A program made the position numbers and the translations under genes. A model generated the notes under the pieces. The model searched no databases. It was not told the origin of the DNA and saw only the letters and a program-made list of their open reading frames with translations. Below are positions 36,341 to 48,512 of a stretch of 64,000 nucleotides of DNA, one piece after another. Numbering within the stretch: the first letter of the stretch is position 1; every line of letters starts with the position of its first letter. Source of the stretch: Rotaria socialis (Eukaryota > Rotifera > Eurotatoria > Philodinida > Philodinidae). The stretch lies in contig CAJNYU010002054.1 in NCBI GenBank assembly GCA_905331475.1, positions 1 to 64,000 on the forward strand, read 5' to 3'.

Positions 36341-38413
36341 AGGTCGTTTATGTTGACCTGCAGGAAAACCAAATCGAATATGAAAAAATAAAATAAAATC
36401 ATGTTCGACAATAGTAACAATCTTTAGCAAGTATTTATCTTAGTATGGTAGCTATCCGTATGAATGGTTTCTGATAAGATGCTCGGGTTTTCTTTCTAAA
36501 TAGCTATTGGTTTATAATAATCAGATGAGGAGAAAAGAAAAGACACCTGCCATCGAATTATCGTTCGTATGCTTGTATTGCTGATACTATTGATATAATT
36601 TAGGCGGAATTGCAAAATGACTTAAATGCCGCCTATACTATCATAATCATAAACGTCGTAACTCTGTTTGACATAACCAAGGGAGAAAGGCGGATCTAGG
36701 ATTTTCAAAATCCAAATCGTGAATGATAGAATTTCCATCTGAATTTTTTTCCATATGTAAGCTTCATGGTCCTTAGAATATTCTAAACGTTTCAGCGCAA
36801 ATGGATGTTTCCTACTCAAGATAATGAATGCACAAGAAATGCTCATTTCACGGCACGGTCAGAAAATCCAGTTTTCTTGAAAATTCAATATTCTAAGAAG
36901 AAAACATTTGATCGAGTTGAAACTTTCAAGATCTTCTATGGACCATGAAACCTATATATGGGAAGAATTTCAGGTCGAAACTACGCCATTCACAGGGGAG
37001 AAAATGCTTTTCAAATTGGCGATTTTTTCGGATTTAAAATCCCCAAAACTCTGCCGTTTCCCCCTTGGACATAACCATAAGAAAAGTCATCATGAATTTA
37101 TTTACTGATTTCAACGTCCCTATTAGGTGTTTCACACTATCATCTAAAGATAGTATAATCGTTGGAATATGACGTATTTTCAGCTACACTTCGTAGTGGA
37201 AAAATCTTATGCATTGATTCCTTGAATGATTCAATATGATTATTGATTATACAAATAATGTCCTTTATGCCCTTTTATTACATAGCTTTCGGCTATGTCG
37301 TGTAGAAGAAATTTGAATATCTCATTACCTACGATGTAATCATCCTAATTCGTTTGCTGTTTTGCCTCTGTAACTGTATTCCTTTGAGCATGACGTGACA
37401 AATACAAAAATTACAATATCATGTCTTCCAACGGGACTATTTATGTTATTTCATACACGTATCATAGTTAACTTTCATAGTATAATGTCACCATGCAGAT
37501 TAAAACAATACCTTTCGGTTAACAGTAAACATGCGCATCATCAGACTGTCAGAAAGAATGCCTCTATTCATATAATAAACACCTTATTTAGTTCATACGA
37601 TCCACGTACGCTCATTATTATCAAAATTAGAGACGACAAGTACTGTTTTTGAATAGTTACCATGAAGGAGTGTTTCGAAGTGAATCATTTGAATAGATAC
37701 TAGATAGACACGACATTGAAAGGCTAATTGATGTCAACAAGTTTCATCATTTTCTTCCATGAAAACGCATAAGATGGAGGAGCACAATATTCAATACTCG
37801 GTGAAATATATATTCTTGAACTTTTGTCTCATGAAATTACAGGATTTCGTTTTAACACATCCTGATGAATTGAATTCGATAGTTCAAGATCTGGCTTTGA
37901 TTTCGCTACTGTACAAGAAGTATTACCGCTACACAAGCGTGTCTACTGTTACTTTCCAATCGATTTAGTTGTCGAATCCATCGACTAATTAGAAAAGCAA
38001 TGTTTTCGAATATAGCAACAATATTAAAAAATAATATTCCCATTTCATTGTATTCGCCATAGATGAATGAACTTTCGTGTATCAATCAAATCGGTATCGC
38101 TAATACTAACAAAGAACGATGCAATGCTTCTGAACATATACACACGAAATAAATCTTGAAAATTTTAAAAACACATCTAAATATAAAAGGAAAGATAGAG
38201 AATTATAATATTCTTGTTGGAATGTTGCGTTTCATTTGTACGCTGCAACTATATTCGAAGCACACTCTCTGATCTTTCATCATTGTTTCCAGATTTTCCT
38301 TTTATGGTATCGACAAGACATAGATAGTATTTTTTGAGAATACAATAAAGTTTTAGCTAATTATGTATTTTCATTATGATTGATAGAAACGATATTTATG
38401 TCTTATGTACTAT
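36341..38413. other. Intergenic stretch with one MITE
   Basis: About 2 kb between convergent genes. It contains the hAT-like MITE at 36678-37067. Open frames at 36622-36846 (-) and 36908-37108 (+) are the two arms of that inverted repeat read in opposite directions, which is why their translations resemble each other. Those at 37395-37968 look like chance. Confidence 0.5.
36678..37067. mobile_element. hAT-like MITE, 390 bp, 8-bp target duplication
   Basis: Bounded by identical 8-bp direct repeats GACATAAC (36670-36677 and 37068-37075). Terminal inverted repeat: CAAGGGAGAAAGG at the left, and CAAGGGGGAAACGG reading inward from the right. Inverted similarity continues inside: GGACCATGAAGCTTACATA (left, reverse strand) pairs with GGACCATGAAACCTATATA (right) at about 36760 and 36940. 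So most of the element is an imperfect palindrome. There is no transposase frame. Confidence 0.72.
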
Positions 38414-38419
38414 TTTATT
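38414..38419 (-). terminator. Poly(A) signal of the disordered-protein gene
   Basis: Reverse-strand AATAAA about 52 bp past the stop at 38471. Confidence 0.45.
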
Positions 38420-38470
38420 AAAAATAAACTCCCCTTATAAGAATGAGCAGATGAATAAAAGAACTAAGTT

Positions 38471-40925
38471 TTAACCAAAATAGTCATCAATGTTATCTGC
38501 TTCTGGAGGTGACGAAGGATTACTTGGCAAATCGTGATCATTATTCTTCGAAGTATTTGGGGATTCCTTTGAATTTTGATCAGCATTTTTAGGCGATGAT
38601 GTTTCAGTTTTAGCTTTTGGAGGTATTTGAGATGTTGTCACAGGTGCATTAGTTTCATCTATCTTCGAATGATCTGTTGTGGGTTTAGTTGCATTATTCG
38701 CAGATTGATTCGTTAAGAGACTTTGATCACTTTCATTATGTTGAATAACATCTTCGTCGTCGACAATTGATACATCATCATTGTTGTTTGGCTTTGGCAA
38801 AGATGCTGAAATTGAAATTTGTTTTAATATTTTTCTATAATAGATATAAATTAATTCATAATGTTACCTGCTGGTTTAGGAGGAATTGATGATGGTTGCA
38901 CACTATGATTACTCAATGCATCATTGTCGCTATCATCACCGTTATGACCAACATTATTATTTATTTGAGAAGAATCAGGCGAGGGCGCTAAGCAATATAA
39001 AAATTAACTCAAAAATTTATTTGAAGAAAGAAAGACGCACTGTGATCATCAATTCGACTATTATCCGCATCATCCATATGTGATATTTCAGTAGTTTTCA
39101 TCATTGGTTTTGTTCCCGTACCTGATCCTGATGTAGTTGTTAGTGCTATTAAACAAAGTAATCGAAAGAACTGACAAAAAGCAACATAATACATACGAGG
39201 ATTAGGAGGTGTTTTTTCAACTTGAGGAGGTTGATGAGGTATGTCTGGTTTTCGTGGAGTTTCCAATACTTGTGATTCATTATCGAATACATCAGCAAAA
39301 CCATCATCAGTTATACTTTGATTCTTTGGCGTAGATTGAAACAGCGGTTTTGTTGGAATATTATTTAGTGAACTTCTGCCGGTATCTACATTGGTTTCAA
39401 GTGGAGGGACAATATTTTTTGACGATACAACCGGTTTAGATGGAGCAGGTTTAACTTTTATTTTTGACGGTTTAGCTATTGTTACTGTTTTAGAAGGGCG
39501 TGGAATAGGCGGTTTCGGCTCTTTAGTAGTCGTTGTAGTGCCCTCCCATGCAGACTTAACTTTGCTCTCTGCCTTGGCAATACGACTTTTTAATACTGGA
39601 TTACCATTAGGTATTTTTACTTCATCTGTTTTTATTTTTTTCCGTTGTAATACAGGTTCTTTTTCTTTTTTTATGGCTGTAACCAATTCAGGTTTGACAG
39701 TTGGTTCAAAGTATTTTGGATGTTTGACAGAAAGTGGTTTTGATGCTGGACGCCACACACCTGTAGGCTCACTGACGTTAGTTGATGGTGGTTTGCTAGC
39801 AGGATCAAAAGCACGAATATATTTTGTTTTAGTTGCAGTACCACTAGGATTCCAGAGAGGCTCCTTAACTCTTGCTCGTGGTAGCGAAGGTGGTGCATGA
39901 GAACCAACAAATTTAGGACGTTTAATTGAACCACTTGGTCGCCATGCAGGTGCCGTATTGGAGAAAGAAGTAGTTGATCGACGCAATGGACTCGGGGCAC
40001 TATCAAGACGTCGGCGAGGATTTACAGACGACGATCGTGGATGCTCTGGAATAAAATTTATCTGAAAATGGTTAATTTGTTTTTCCTATTGCAAACCTTT
40101 GCTATTAGCTAATCGACTTCTTGGTTGTATTGGTTTGTCAGCGTTGTATGATCTTCTGGGAGTTCGATGAGTATTTTCTGCTGAAAAGGAATTTCGTCGT
40201 ATTGGAGAATTATCAGCAGGCCATGGAATTTGATTATCGGGACGATCTCGAATTTTTCTAACAAAGCCTTGATTACGTGTTGGATAGAGGTCAATTGTCA
40301 TTGGATCATGTGACGCATAAGCATCGGAGGTTGACATAAGAATTCGATCTACATTTGATAAAGCAGTTTGTCGACGCGGAATATGAGCTTTGTATTTTAT
40401 TCGAGCATTATGTTTTGTTTTTATTGGTAGAGATTCCGTCGATGACGATGAGGATAAATCACGTTCACTTGAAGAATGGGAACGAAAAGTCTCATATGGT
40501 ATTGGATGATGATGAACATGGTAGTGTGGTGATAGGGGTGGTGGTGGTAATAGTTGTGATCGATGGGTGGTTACTTCACATGTCGCGAGAGTATGAGATA
40601 GTTCATCATTAATTTGACGTAATTTTGAAATCGCTTGTGAAGGAGGTGAAGGAGGAGGGGAATATACAGGACGATGATGAATTATTATAGAAGTTGAAGG
40701 TGATACATAGTCACTAGATCTAGTATGATAGTCGTTTGGATTATAGGAGTCGAAATTGAATTTTGTACTTGATGATGTTAGAGAGGGAGATACGGATCGA
40801 TTTTGATATGTTGTGAATGAGGGCTTAGGTACAAAAATTGTCGAACGCTGCACAAGATTAGGGGCAACATTGTAAACTGAATCGAAATTTGACATCACTT
40901 GAGCATATTGAATCGATTGATCCAT
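38471..40925 (-). CDS. Intrinsically disordered Pro/Ser-rich protein, 745 aa
   Basis: Five exons: 40925-40097, 40045-39197, 39145-39041, 38987-38868 and 38805-38471, all phase 1, with introns of 51-62 nt. The protein is dominated by Ser, Pro, Thr, Lys and Asn; only one short helical stretch is visible (about 98-118, SQAISKLRQINDEL). In the middle, three tryptophan motifs of form W-(R/N)-P-(S/A) occur at W311, W341 and W374, each followed by basic/aromatic residues; such repeated short motifs suggest docking to a partner or microtubule association. The C-terminal third is acidic and Asn-rich and ends DDYFG. No enzyme domain, signal peptide or membrane segment is present. I do not recognise the family. 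The frame is continuous across all four introns, so the model is sound although the function is unknown. Confidence 0.72.
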
Positions 40926-41315
40926 TATGTTAAAGCTAAACGCAAGAATTAAAATATTTATATGTATCTAATCAGTTAGACATCGGACAATATGCTTTTT
41001 CAATGTTTCCATAGTAACATTGCAATTATTGCAATATAGAACAAAATTGAATATTCTTAAAATCGATGTAAAGAATAGAGTGAGTACAAAAGAAATCCAT
41101 ACTAGAAAAAATTCTAGAAATCTGGATGTAAGTTTAAAAACGAAACTATATGGTACTGCCCTCTATCGAACAATTTTGTTTGATTATATATATAAAGCAT
41201 TTGCTTAGTACATTTTGAACTGTTTGAAACGTGTTTGAGAAAAATAGATCCTACCAACATTGTATTCTGAATTTGATTCTCAATCAAATTTAACTATAGT
41301 AATCGTTTTCTATTA

Positions 41316-41632
41316 CCCAGGTCGAGCCATCCCAACAGTAGGCACCAATCGGAATCCATCCGATCCGACTCGCATCCAGAAGGATCTTATCGAATTTTGT
41401 CGGACCCTACAGACCTATCGTCAGATTCCGGGTTCCGGATTCGAAGTTGGATCCTCAGTGTTGGATTCCTATGAATTCCAAAGAAACACCGTTGGATATC
41501 ATTGGAAGTTCAATGGGTTCCGATCAGTGGTTCAGACGTCAATTTCTCGACCCGTAATCCTATAAGATTCTGGCCGATGGTAGGATACTATCAAGTTCCT
41601 ATCGGATTCGTTGTGGGTTTTCTCGACCTGGG
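41316..41632. mobile_element. Short TIR element, 317 bp, TA target duplication
   Basis: Perfect 11-bp terminal inverted repeat CCCAGGTCGAG ... CTCGACCTGGG, flanked on both sides by TA (41314-41315 and 41633-41634). The interior is clearly GC-richer than the surrounding DNA, with local repeats of the type TCGGAATCCATCCGATCC. No transposase. A TA duplication fits Tc1/mariner-type MITEs, but the class is inference. Confidence 0.65.
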
Positions 41633-42356
41633 TAGTACACCTCGTGTAAAACTATTCGGCACTTGATTTGGTTTAAGAGAAAGTGAGGCAATTCAATAGA
41701 TTCTATCTAAAATAAATGAATAGTTATAAATAATAATTACCTGTGATCGAAACAATTCTCATTATTTCTGTATTCAATTTAATCCTTTTAAATTATGTAA
41801 AAAATTCAAGCAGCCTGGTTTACAAGTATAGAAAATGATCTCGGTAAATATTCCTACATAAAATTGTAGATTAAAAAAATCATACTGGCATATGAAAGCT
41901 GAGTGGAAACGATCTCAACATCATTGGTATTTTTAGTTTCTTAGCACACAAGAAACTCCAAGGGAAGAAGAAACTGATTTCATAATTTCAAGACATATCG
42001 GCGATTTCCATGATTGAAATCAGCTTTTTTCTTCAGGGTTTTTACAATTGTCCATGAATACACAAGATAGAATAACGGACTAATTTTCTTCACATAAAAT
42101 TCAGAATGTGAAGCGAAAACGTATGATCATTTTTTATTAACTAAATAATAAATCCTTCAATAAACTACTGGTTTATGTACTACAAATATAATTTATAATT
42201 ATCTCTATTCGTCAATTCATATCATTCTTGATGTAAATCCTGATCCTTTGTAATTTTCAACTAAATGAAAAGGAATTAAATCGCTATTAAAAAGATTGCG
42301 GAAAGAGACATTTCGCACTGACTTTTCATTACGATTTCCCGACATATAAAAACAAC

Positions 42357-42532
42357 CTGGGTGTTCGGAATGAAAGTTGTTCAATAGACCAATTTCCTGA
42401 GAGTATTTTACATATCGTCGACCATTTCATTCCGATTTCCCTGTATTTTTTTAATTACGATATCCTCACCAACATGTGTTATGTACTCCCAGTAAATGTT
42501 TTTAAAGACAAAAATCAATTCCGAACACCCTG
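42357..42532. mobile_element. Possible MITE, 176 bp, 15-bp terminal inverted repeats
   Basis: Left end CTGGGTGTTCGGAAT and right end, read inward, CAGGGTGTTCGGAAT (14 of 15 identical). Flanking sequences do not show a clear target duplication, so this may be an old or internally rearranged copy. Confidence 0.5.
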
Positions 42533-43042
42533 ACGGATTACCGGATGCCCGGGACACTGGTACGAAATGTCTTCGTCCCAATAATTGAGACTAAACAATA
42601 AATAGTATTGTGGAAAAAGATTGTTATATTGTTAAATTCTGTTGAATGATTACAATAAATGACGAACATCACAGTTAAAATAAAAGTAGAGACAAAATGC
42701 TGAAGTAATGAGAAAATTTAATACAGAACCTAAAATGAATGGACGCTATTGGAATCAATTAGAATTAAACCATAGACAAATACAAAATAGAATAAAATAA
42801 AATCTGTCATATCAACAATTTTCTTGAATTTAGTAACAATGTTATTAGTTTCACATGTTTCAAAACGTTTCCTTTCCTCGATATTACCTCAAACTGTTTA
42901 AATATTAATATCATCAATTCTACTGAACGAGTAACTTGATTGATCAGATCATCATTCAAACTAAAAAAAAAAAGCTACATATAGGACTACACGTAAAATT
43001 TAAAATAGTATGGAATTATATTTTCGTTGTAATAGTTCATCA

Positions 43043-43641
43043 CTAATCAACTCGTTTGAACCGACGATGAGCTGTCACTGATTCATATTTCATATCCTAC
43101 AAAAATCATGTCTAAGCAGTAATACGAAACGAAAGATTACGTACGACTTGTTGTTGGCCTTCATCATTTACATAACGAGTTGCAGTCCATTCTTTTCCAC
43201 TTTTTTCATGTGTTGTATGTTCCCACGCACCGTTCTTAAAACGAATAATGGTCTAAAAATTTCAGCATAAAGTAAAATAGTAATAAAAAGAGTAGAAGGT
43301 AAAACAGTAAAATTAATATGTAGACCTTGACTTCGCGTCCATCAGGTGTTGTGTCATCGAATTCAACATCGGGTATAAACTCGACCGACTTCTTTTTGAG
43401 AGTACTTTCTGATCGTAATGTCCATTTGCCATTATTTTCGCTGATCATTATACGAGGTTTTATACCTTTGGCCAGCACACGCATTGCCATTCCGACGCCC
43501 AACTCTTTCATGAATTCGTCCATGTTTTCATCGGCAACCTTAATGAGAAAAGTCGATTTAATGCAAAGAAACAATATATATATATAAACACACATGATCC
43601 CAAGTGCCTTTGAGTGCTTCAATACTTCTACTATTTGCCAT
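43043..43641 (-). CDS. Intracellular fatty-acid-binding protein (FABP/iLBP), 140 aa
   Basis: Cytosolic ten-strand beta-barrel carrier of fatty acids or retinoids. Exons 43641-43594, 43538-43326, 43252-43145 and 43096-43043, all phase 0: the four-exon structure typical of animal FABP genes. The protein starts MANSRSIEALKGTWDHVADEN, equivalent to the FABP G-x-W start; the middle has ENNGKWTLRSESTLKKK. The C-terminus, YESVTAHRRFKRVD, is the conserved last strand with the carboxylate-binding R-x-F/Y pattern. Length is close to the usual 131-140 aa. The donor after exon 1 is GTGTGT, and the exon 2 donor GTCTAC is non-consensus beyond GT, but only these keep the frame. Confidence 0.9.
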
Positions 43642-46600
43642 AGATTATGTAGCGATTGTAACAGATAAAAACGTAAACAATCTAGAACAAGAGTCACCTA
43701 TATATTATATGTCATCCTTTGACAGAACCATTCCCATAAATGCTAAGCAAATTTATTTAACAAGTTTAAGATTTTTAAGGATGTATTGTAGTTGTAATGA
43801 TCCAACTCCTATGTGACCGAATTGATAAAGAAAGTGCTATATCAAGATGATCTACAAAAGCTCTAGCATTAGAATTTTAAAGAAATTCCCACTCTTAAAG
43901 AGTTCATCCTAGAAACAAAAACTTAAAATATACGACGCGTAAACGTCAAACTAGGTCAATTTGATATACAGTCATTGTAATGAACAAAATTCTTTAGCAC
44001 TAACAACTCTACTACCTGCTAACAACAAGATTTTCATGGGCATTAGTTTCAACAGGTATCTATCTTATTGTGGTTTGAAGACACTAAGACAAGGATTTTA
44101 CAGTAAAAAAGAAACAGAACAAATTATTTATGATGCAAATGCACTTGAAGAAGCAAAACATGAAATGTAACTAAGCAAACATCAAATAAGGACAATATTA
44201 GTAATTTATGTTCCGGTACGTTACAATTTAAAAGAAAAGGAAAGAAATATTTTGATGGGCACATCCAATGAAAATCCTAGGCATCATCTAAATGAAGCAA
44301 CGATGAAATTTCACTGGTGTCAAACAGTGTGGAAAAAGAAAAAAGAAGCAGTCGCCAGCTTCTCTAACGATGTTTCACATCCATATAGTATTTTTTTCCT
44401 CCTTGTGTTCTTTTCTGGATTTGTGCAAGAAATAAAATGCATGAATTAAAATGAAAGACATGCGAAAGAAATCTTCTAAAGTCAACAACAAATTGTGATC
44501 ATGGATCAGGAAACTATTTGCTAAGTGTAACTGATAAATTGAGTACATTCACTAATTTCATTAAATGATTACCAATGGTCCCACAACTTGTGTAGAAAAA
44601 GATTGGAAATCTATACTACGGAAAGTTAAATATAATTAATCATAGGAATTTGAAAATTTCAGAAAATCATTCAAATGAATTTTGTATCTACGTAAAAAGG
44701 TGCTCTTTTTTACATTATTAAATATGTTTCGAGAGGATATTATTTTTCAATTAGAATTTTTCTATTTTAAAAGAAAGCTTTTGATGATGTCTCGATTCTT
44801 AGATTAATGTCAAGCTGATAGATTGGTGTTTTTTCTTATTTTTTTAAGGTGACCTGTTTAGCCTTGTTTTATAATTAATATTTCTGGTCGTTCTTCTGTT
44901 TTGCATATTTTATTTTTGAACAAAACAAACGAAAATACGTGATAGGACTTCAGAGGAAAAAATCAATTTCAACAAATAAGTGCCCTCTTTCTTTTTCGTT
45001 TGACTTTGAACTTCTCATATGACAATGTTGAATTTCATTGCGCAATATACTTATTACATGTTTCATTCATTTTAAATATTTAAAGGAACGTTTCACTATA
45101 ACATCCTATGGCCAGCTTATATAAATTTATTCACTTCGTTTTTTATGTACAGGAAAAGACAATTATCGATCGATAGATTCAATGGAAATGGTTATTGCAT
45201 AGGATTCATTTTGTTTTTAGATAGTCTCAGCATTAACCAGAGAAGAAACTTCGATCTATGACTCCAACTAGTGTAGATTATATAGGAAAATATCCCATGA
45301 ATATCTATACGATCTGATCAACGAAAATGTGCCACGCTTAGGCAAAGTTGCGCAGAAGATTTTTCGAGCATACGACGACGAAAATTATTCGTGTGAAAGT
45401 TTTTTTTTTAAATAGATGTGCGGTATCATTTTTTTCGATAATGACAGAAATAAATGGCTATGAAAAGCTTAAGTCAAGCTGTTTGTGAACTCAAATGACG
45501 GAAGAAGGCTCTTGTTTTCTATTATCATATTTTGAAAATTACTTCATCATTTAAAAAGAAGGAAATAATCGAACTATCATCGAAGGTTGATCTACAGTTT
45601 CACATCAGTGGATCTCCTACACTTGTAATCATATCATAGTTTTAAAAGTTATGCTCTTTCCGTGAGTGTCAAAAAGAAACTGAGCAATGCGTTGTTGTAG
45701 TGTTTTGACGATGACTCTTTATAGGTAGAAAAAACTTCAAAAAGGAAGATTCTTACCAACTTAAAGTAAGTTCTCTTAGTCATAAATGCAATTTAAAATA
45801 TTTTGTTCCGACCGAGAAAATTTCCGCGAAAGTGAGCTTTTGTCTGACGCACTGATGAATGGGATTATTTTGAATGAGTGCGAAACTATGACGCTCTAGC
45901 TTCCGTCTATCATCACACTTCAGAAAAATGAATGAAACTTTAAGAAAAATTAGAAATTTTACTGTAGCCTAAGCTCTAGTACATTGTAACGTTAAACCAA
46001 TGAGTTTATGGGAAGCCAGCGATTGAAAATGGGGGTGAGTGTGTGACCTGTGAAAAAGTCATTATACTCGTGCGAAAAAATTAGAGATGTATATTTAGGG
46101 TATCCTCCTTAAGAAAAGACTCCGGAGTCTTGTATTAAATGTCAGATTACGAGGTCTTTAGATGGATGCTCCGTGATGAGTCCCAATTATCAAAATCACC
46201 TTTAATATAAATCTTTAGCTACTCGTCCAATCATTTGTAACTTTCTCTCTTTTTTCTTATTTTGGTGCCAGTCAAAAATAGTTTCGCTATCTACAAAGAA
46301 ACTATATTTCGGTATGTGTAAATAAGTTATCACGTTTTTTTGTTATTCTTTCGAAAGTTTTGCTCTCCAATGAGGATTATTCAACAGTATTCAAAGAAAT
46401 TAAACCAAAAGATTAAGCATGCAAGAAATATTTTTTTGATTAGATCCGGGTCATCTATCATGTTTGTCATATAAAATTCTGAACCCGGTGTTCTATTATG
46501 CGCGAGATGGAAGGATACGACTCGAGTAAGATAAAAAAAGATACATAGCGCCGAGACAACACGTGTAACATTATCCTACTCTTGTTGAAACCGAATTATC

Positions 46601-48512
46601 AAATTCTACAGCTCCATAATTTTTTTTTTGTTTTCGAGTATCGTTTCTTTACACAGAATGTTTGTTTTATTTTCAAAAAAGTGTTATAGTTTCTTTATTT
46701 TGACTGCATTTCAATAGAGATCCTTGATTATTTGCTCACTCTAAAATTAAAAACAAAACAACTATTGACACAATGAAAAAACCAAGGAAAATTTTGCGTG
46801 TTTTGTTTTACTTTTTTGTCTTATTATGATTTTTTTAGATGGAAAGGGGACAAAAAGTTTTTTCTACCTAGTGGCAGTTTTGCACTACGTGAGAAGTTGA
46901 AGAATTTCGTCATTCATACCAGAAAAATGAATTTAGACAGCCAAGTTATTTTCGCTTTTTGTTTGGTATTTTCCAACCGTTCAACTCTTTTTTAGATATT
47001 TTACATAGTGCACTTGTTGGCTTTTTTATTATTTCAGCATTCATTTTCATTTTTTCATAAACAGTTCTTTCGTTTTACTTTAAATTCAATAGCTAGTGTT
47101 CTACTAAAATCATACGAATGATCAATCAGAATGACTTTATTATCAATGGTATGATTATTTTTGATCAACAAATTGGATGCTTGATTCAATAGTAAGTTTA
47201 TGTTTTGATGGAAATCATCAAAGAAAAATCGACGTATCTTCAAGCATGATAAATATTTTTTCTTCGAAATACGAGACTATATGACAATTTTTCGAAGCAA
47301 CTTTGAGTGTAAATGAAGATATTTCTAGGAAAGATTTCTGGTTCTTTCATCGAACCAATGTGAGTCAAAAATAAAATGACATCATTAAATAAAACGAGTA
47401 GATTGTATCTGATGCATAGTAAATATTTAAACAGGTGCATCTGATTTGTGAGAGAGAGAGAGAAAGCAAATGAGTCCTTTTATTGTAACGAAGCTTTTCG
47501 AGTGTTTTATTGTTGACACAAAGAGCAAGCAGCGAAGCAATTGATTATCAAAAGAAGGCAAAAAATGAATCAAATTTTGCTTTCAGATCTTGAGATAAGT
47601 ACAATATGCATATATATAATTAGAATCTATATTTTGTACAAGGGCATTTGAAATTTTTCAAAGATAAGAAAAACTGCAATCGGCATGTGATCAGAGATCA
47701 ACACTAGCGGGAGTGTTCTCTATCTACTATAAGAAGATTTCGTATTTTTTTCTTCTTAAAATCGAAGTACATAGTTCATTTTATTGCACAGGGTAGATTG
47801 TGATGCTACATGCAAATACATGGGCTTCATCTAAATAACGATCTGGTTGCCGCGCTCGTTGTTGTGATGGGATCTTTTTAAGTTTCCTCGGTTTCTTGTT
47901 AAACTTGGTAGTTCGTCATATGGAAACTTCATCAGTATTCATGACGTACTTCATAATGTCAGTAGATATTGCATTTGTGATAAAATGCAGTTGCTTTACA
48001 GCACTTATCTATCAGGCGATGTAAATTTTCTCATGGCCAAGAAATAAAATTAAGCAGAAAGAAAACGAAAAAAACGCAGACACAATGACGAAAACAAAAG
48101 TGAGAATGTCATGCACATAATAATTATGTGGAATGAAACTCGAACCCTAGTAGAAGACACGAGTTTATTATTTCAGGCGAATATTATACTTTTGTTTGAA
48201 TAAAAAAAAATATAACACGATTCTTCCGAATATGGTTTTGTCTCGAAAAGACACCAACGTGTGGCTCTTTCGTATTGATGGATACCAGCACGATTGTTGC
48301 TTTTTTTAATTATTAAATTAACTAACGTAATAAGTACGAGTAACATAATAGACGAAGCGAGCATATAGATGAACGAAAACTACCGATCGACAATCCTAAA
48401 TTGTGTCGAACACGAACACTTTGTGCAATTTGATGACAGTCAATTTTTTTCGAGTGTCTCATCAAGTATACAGTTTTTTTCTGTTTTAGATTTGATTTTC
48501 CTATCAGATACA
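43642..48512. other. Intergenic stretch between FABP and PSME4
   Basis: About 4.9 kb, AT-rich. It carries a GA microsatellite at 47450-47462. Open frames at 43961-44170 (+), 44252-44449 (+) and 48173-48364 (-, hydrophobic start) have fairly normal codon use but no splice partners or family resemblance and were not called. FABP and PSME4 are divergently transcribed, so their promoters lie at the two ends. Confidence 0.4.
47450..47462. repeat. GA microsatellite
   Basis: Alternating GA for about 13 bases in the FABP-PSME4 intergenic region. Confidence 0.7.

Larger units (their letters stand above)
40926..43042. other. Intergenic stretch with two short transposon-like elements
   Basis: About 2.1 kb between two minus-strand genes. 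It holds the elements at 41316-41632 and 42357-42532. The open frame at 41260-41565 runs through the first element and is not taken as a gene. The rest is AT-rich without recognisable features. Confidence 0.45.

Noticed and set aside
36622-37108. Two open frames on opposite strands sharing similar peptides
   Set aside because: Their similarity comes from the inverted arms of the MITE at 36678-37067, not from related genes.
39391-39900. Plus-strand open frame of 169 codons
   Set aside because: It is the antisense shadow of the disordered-protein gene; the minus-strand model has consistent introns and phases.
41260-41565. Plus-strand open frame of 101 codons
   Set aside because: It runs from flanking DNA into the GC-rich transposon-like element and crosses its end.
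43961-44170. Plus-strand open frame ending EQIIYDANALEEAKHEM
   Set aside because: Codon use is plausible, but I found no partner exons and no family match; it could be a terminal exon if transcripts show it.
48173-48364. Minus-strand 63-codon frame with a hydrophobic start, divergent from PSME4
   Set aside because: It resembles a signal peptide but has no continuation exon or family resemblance.
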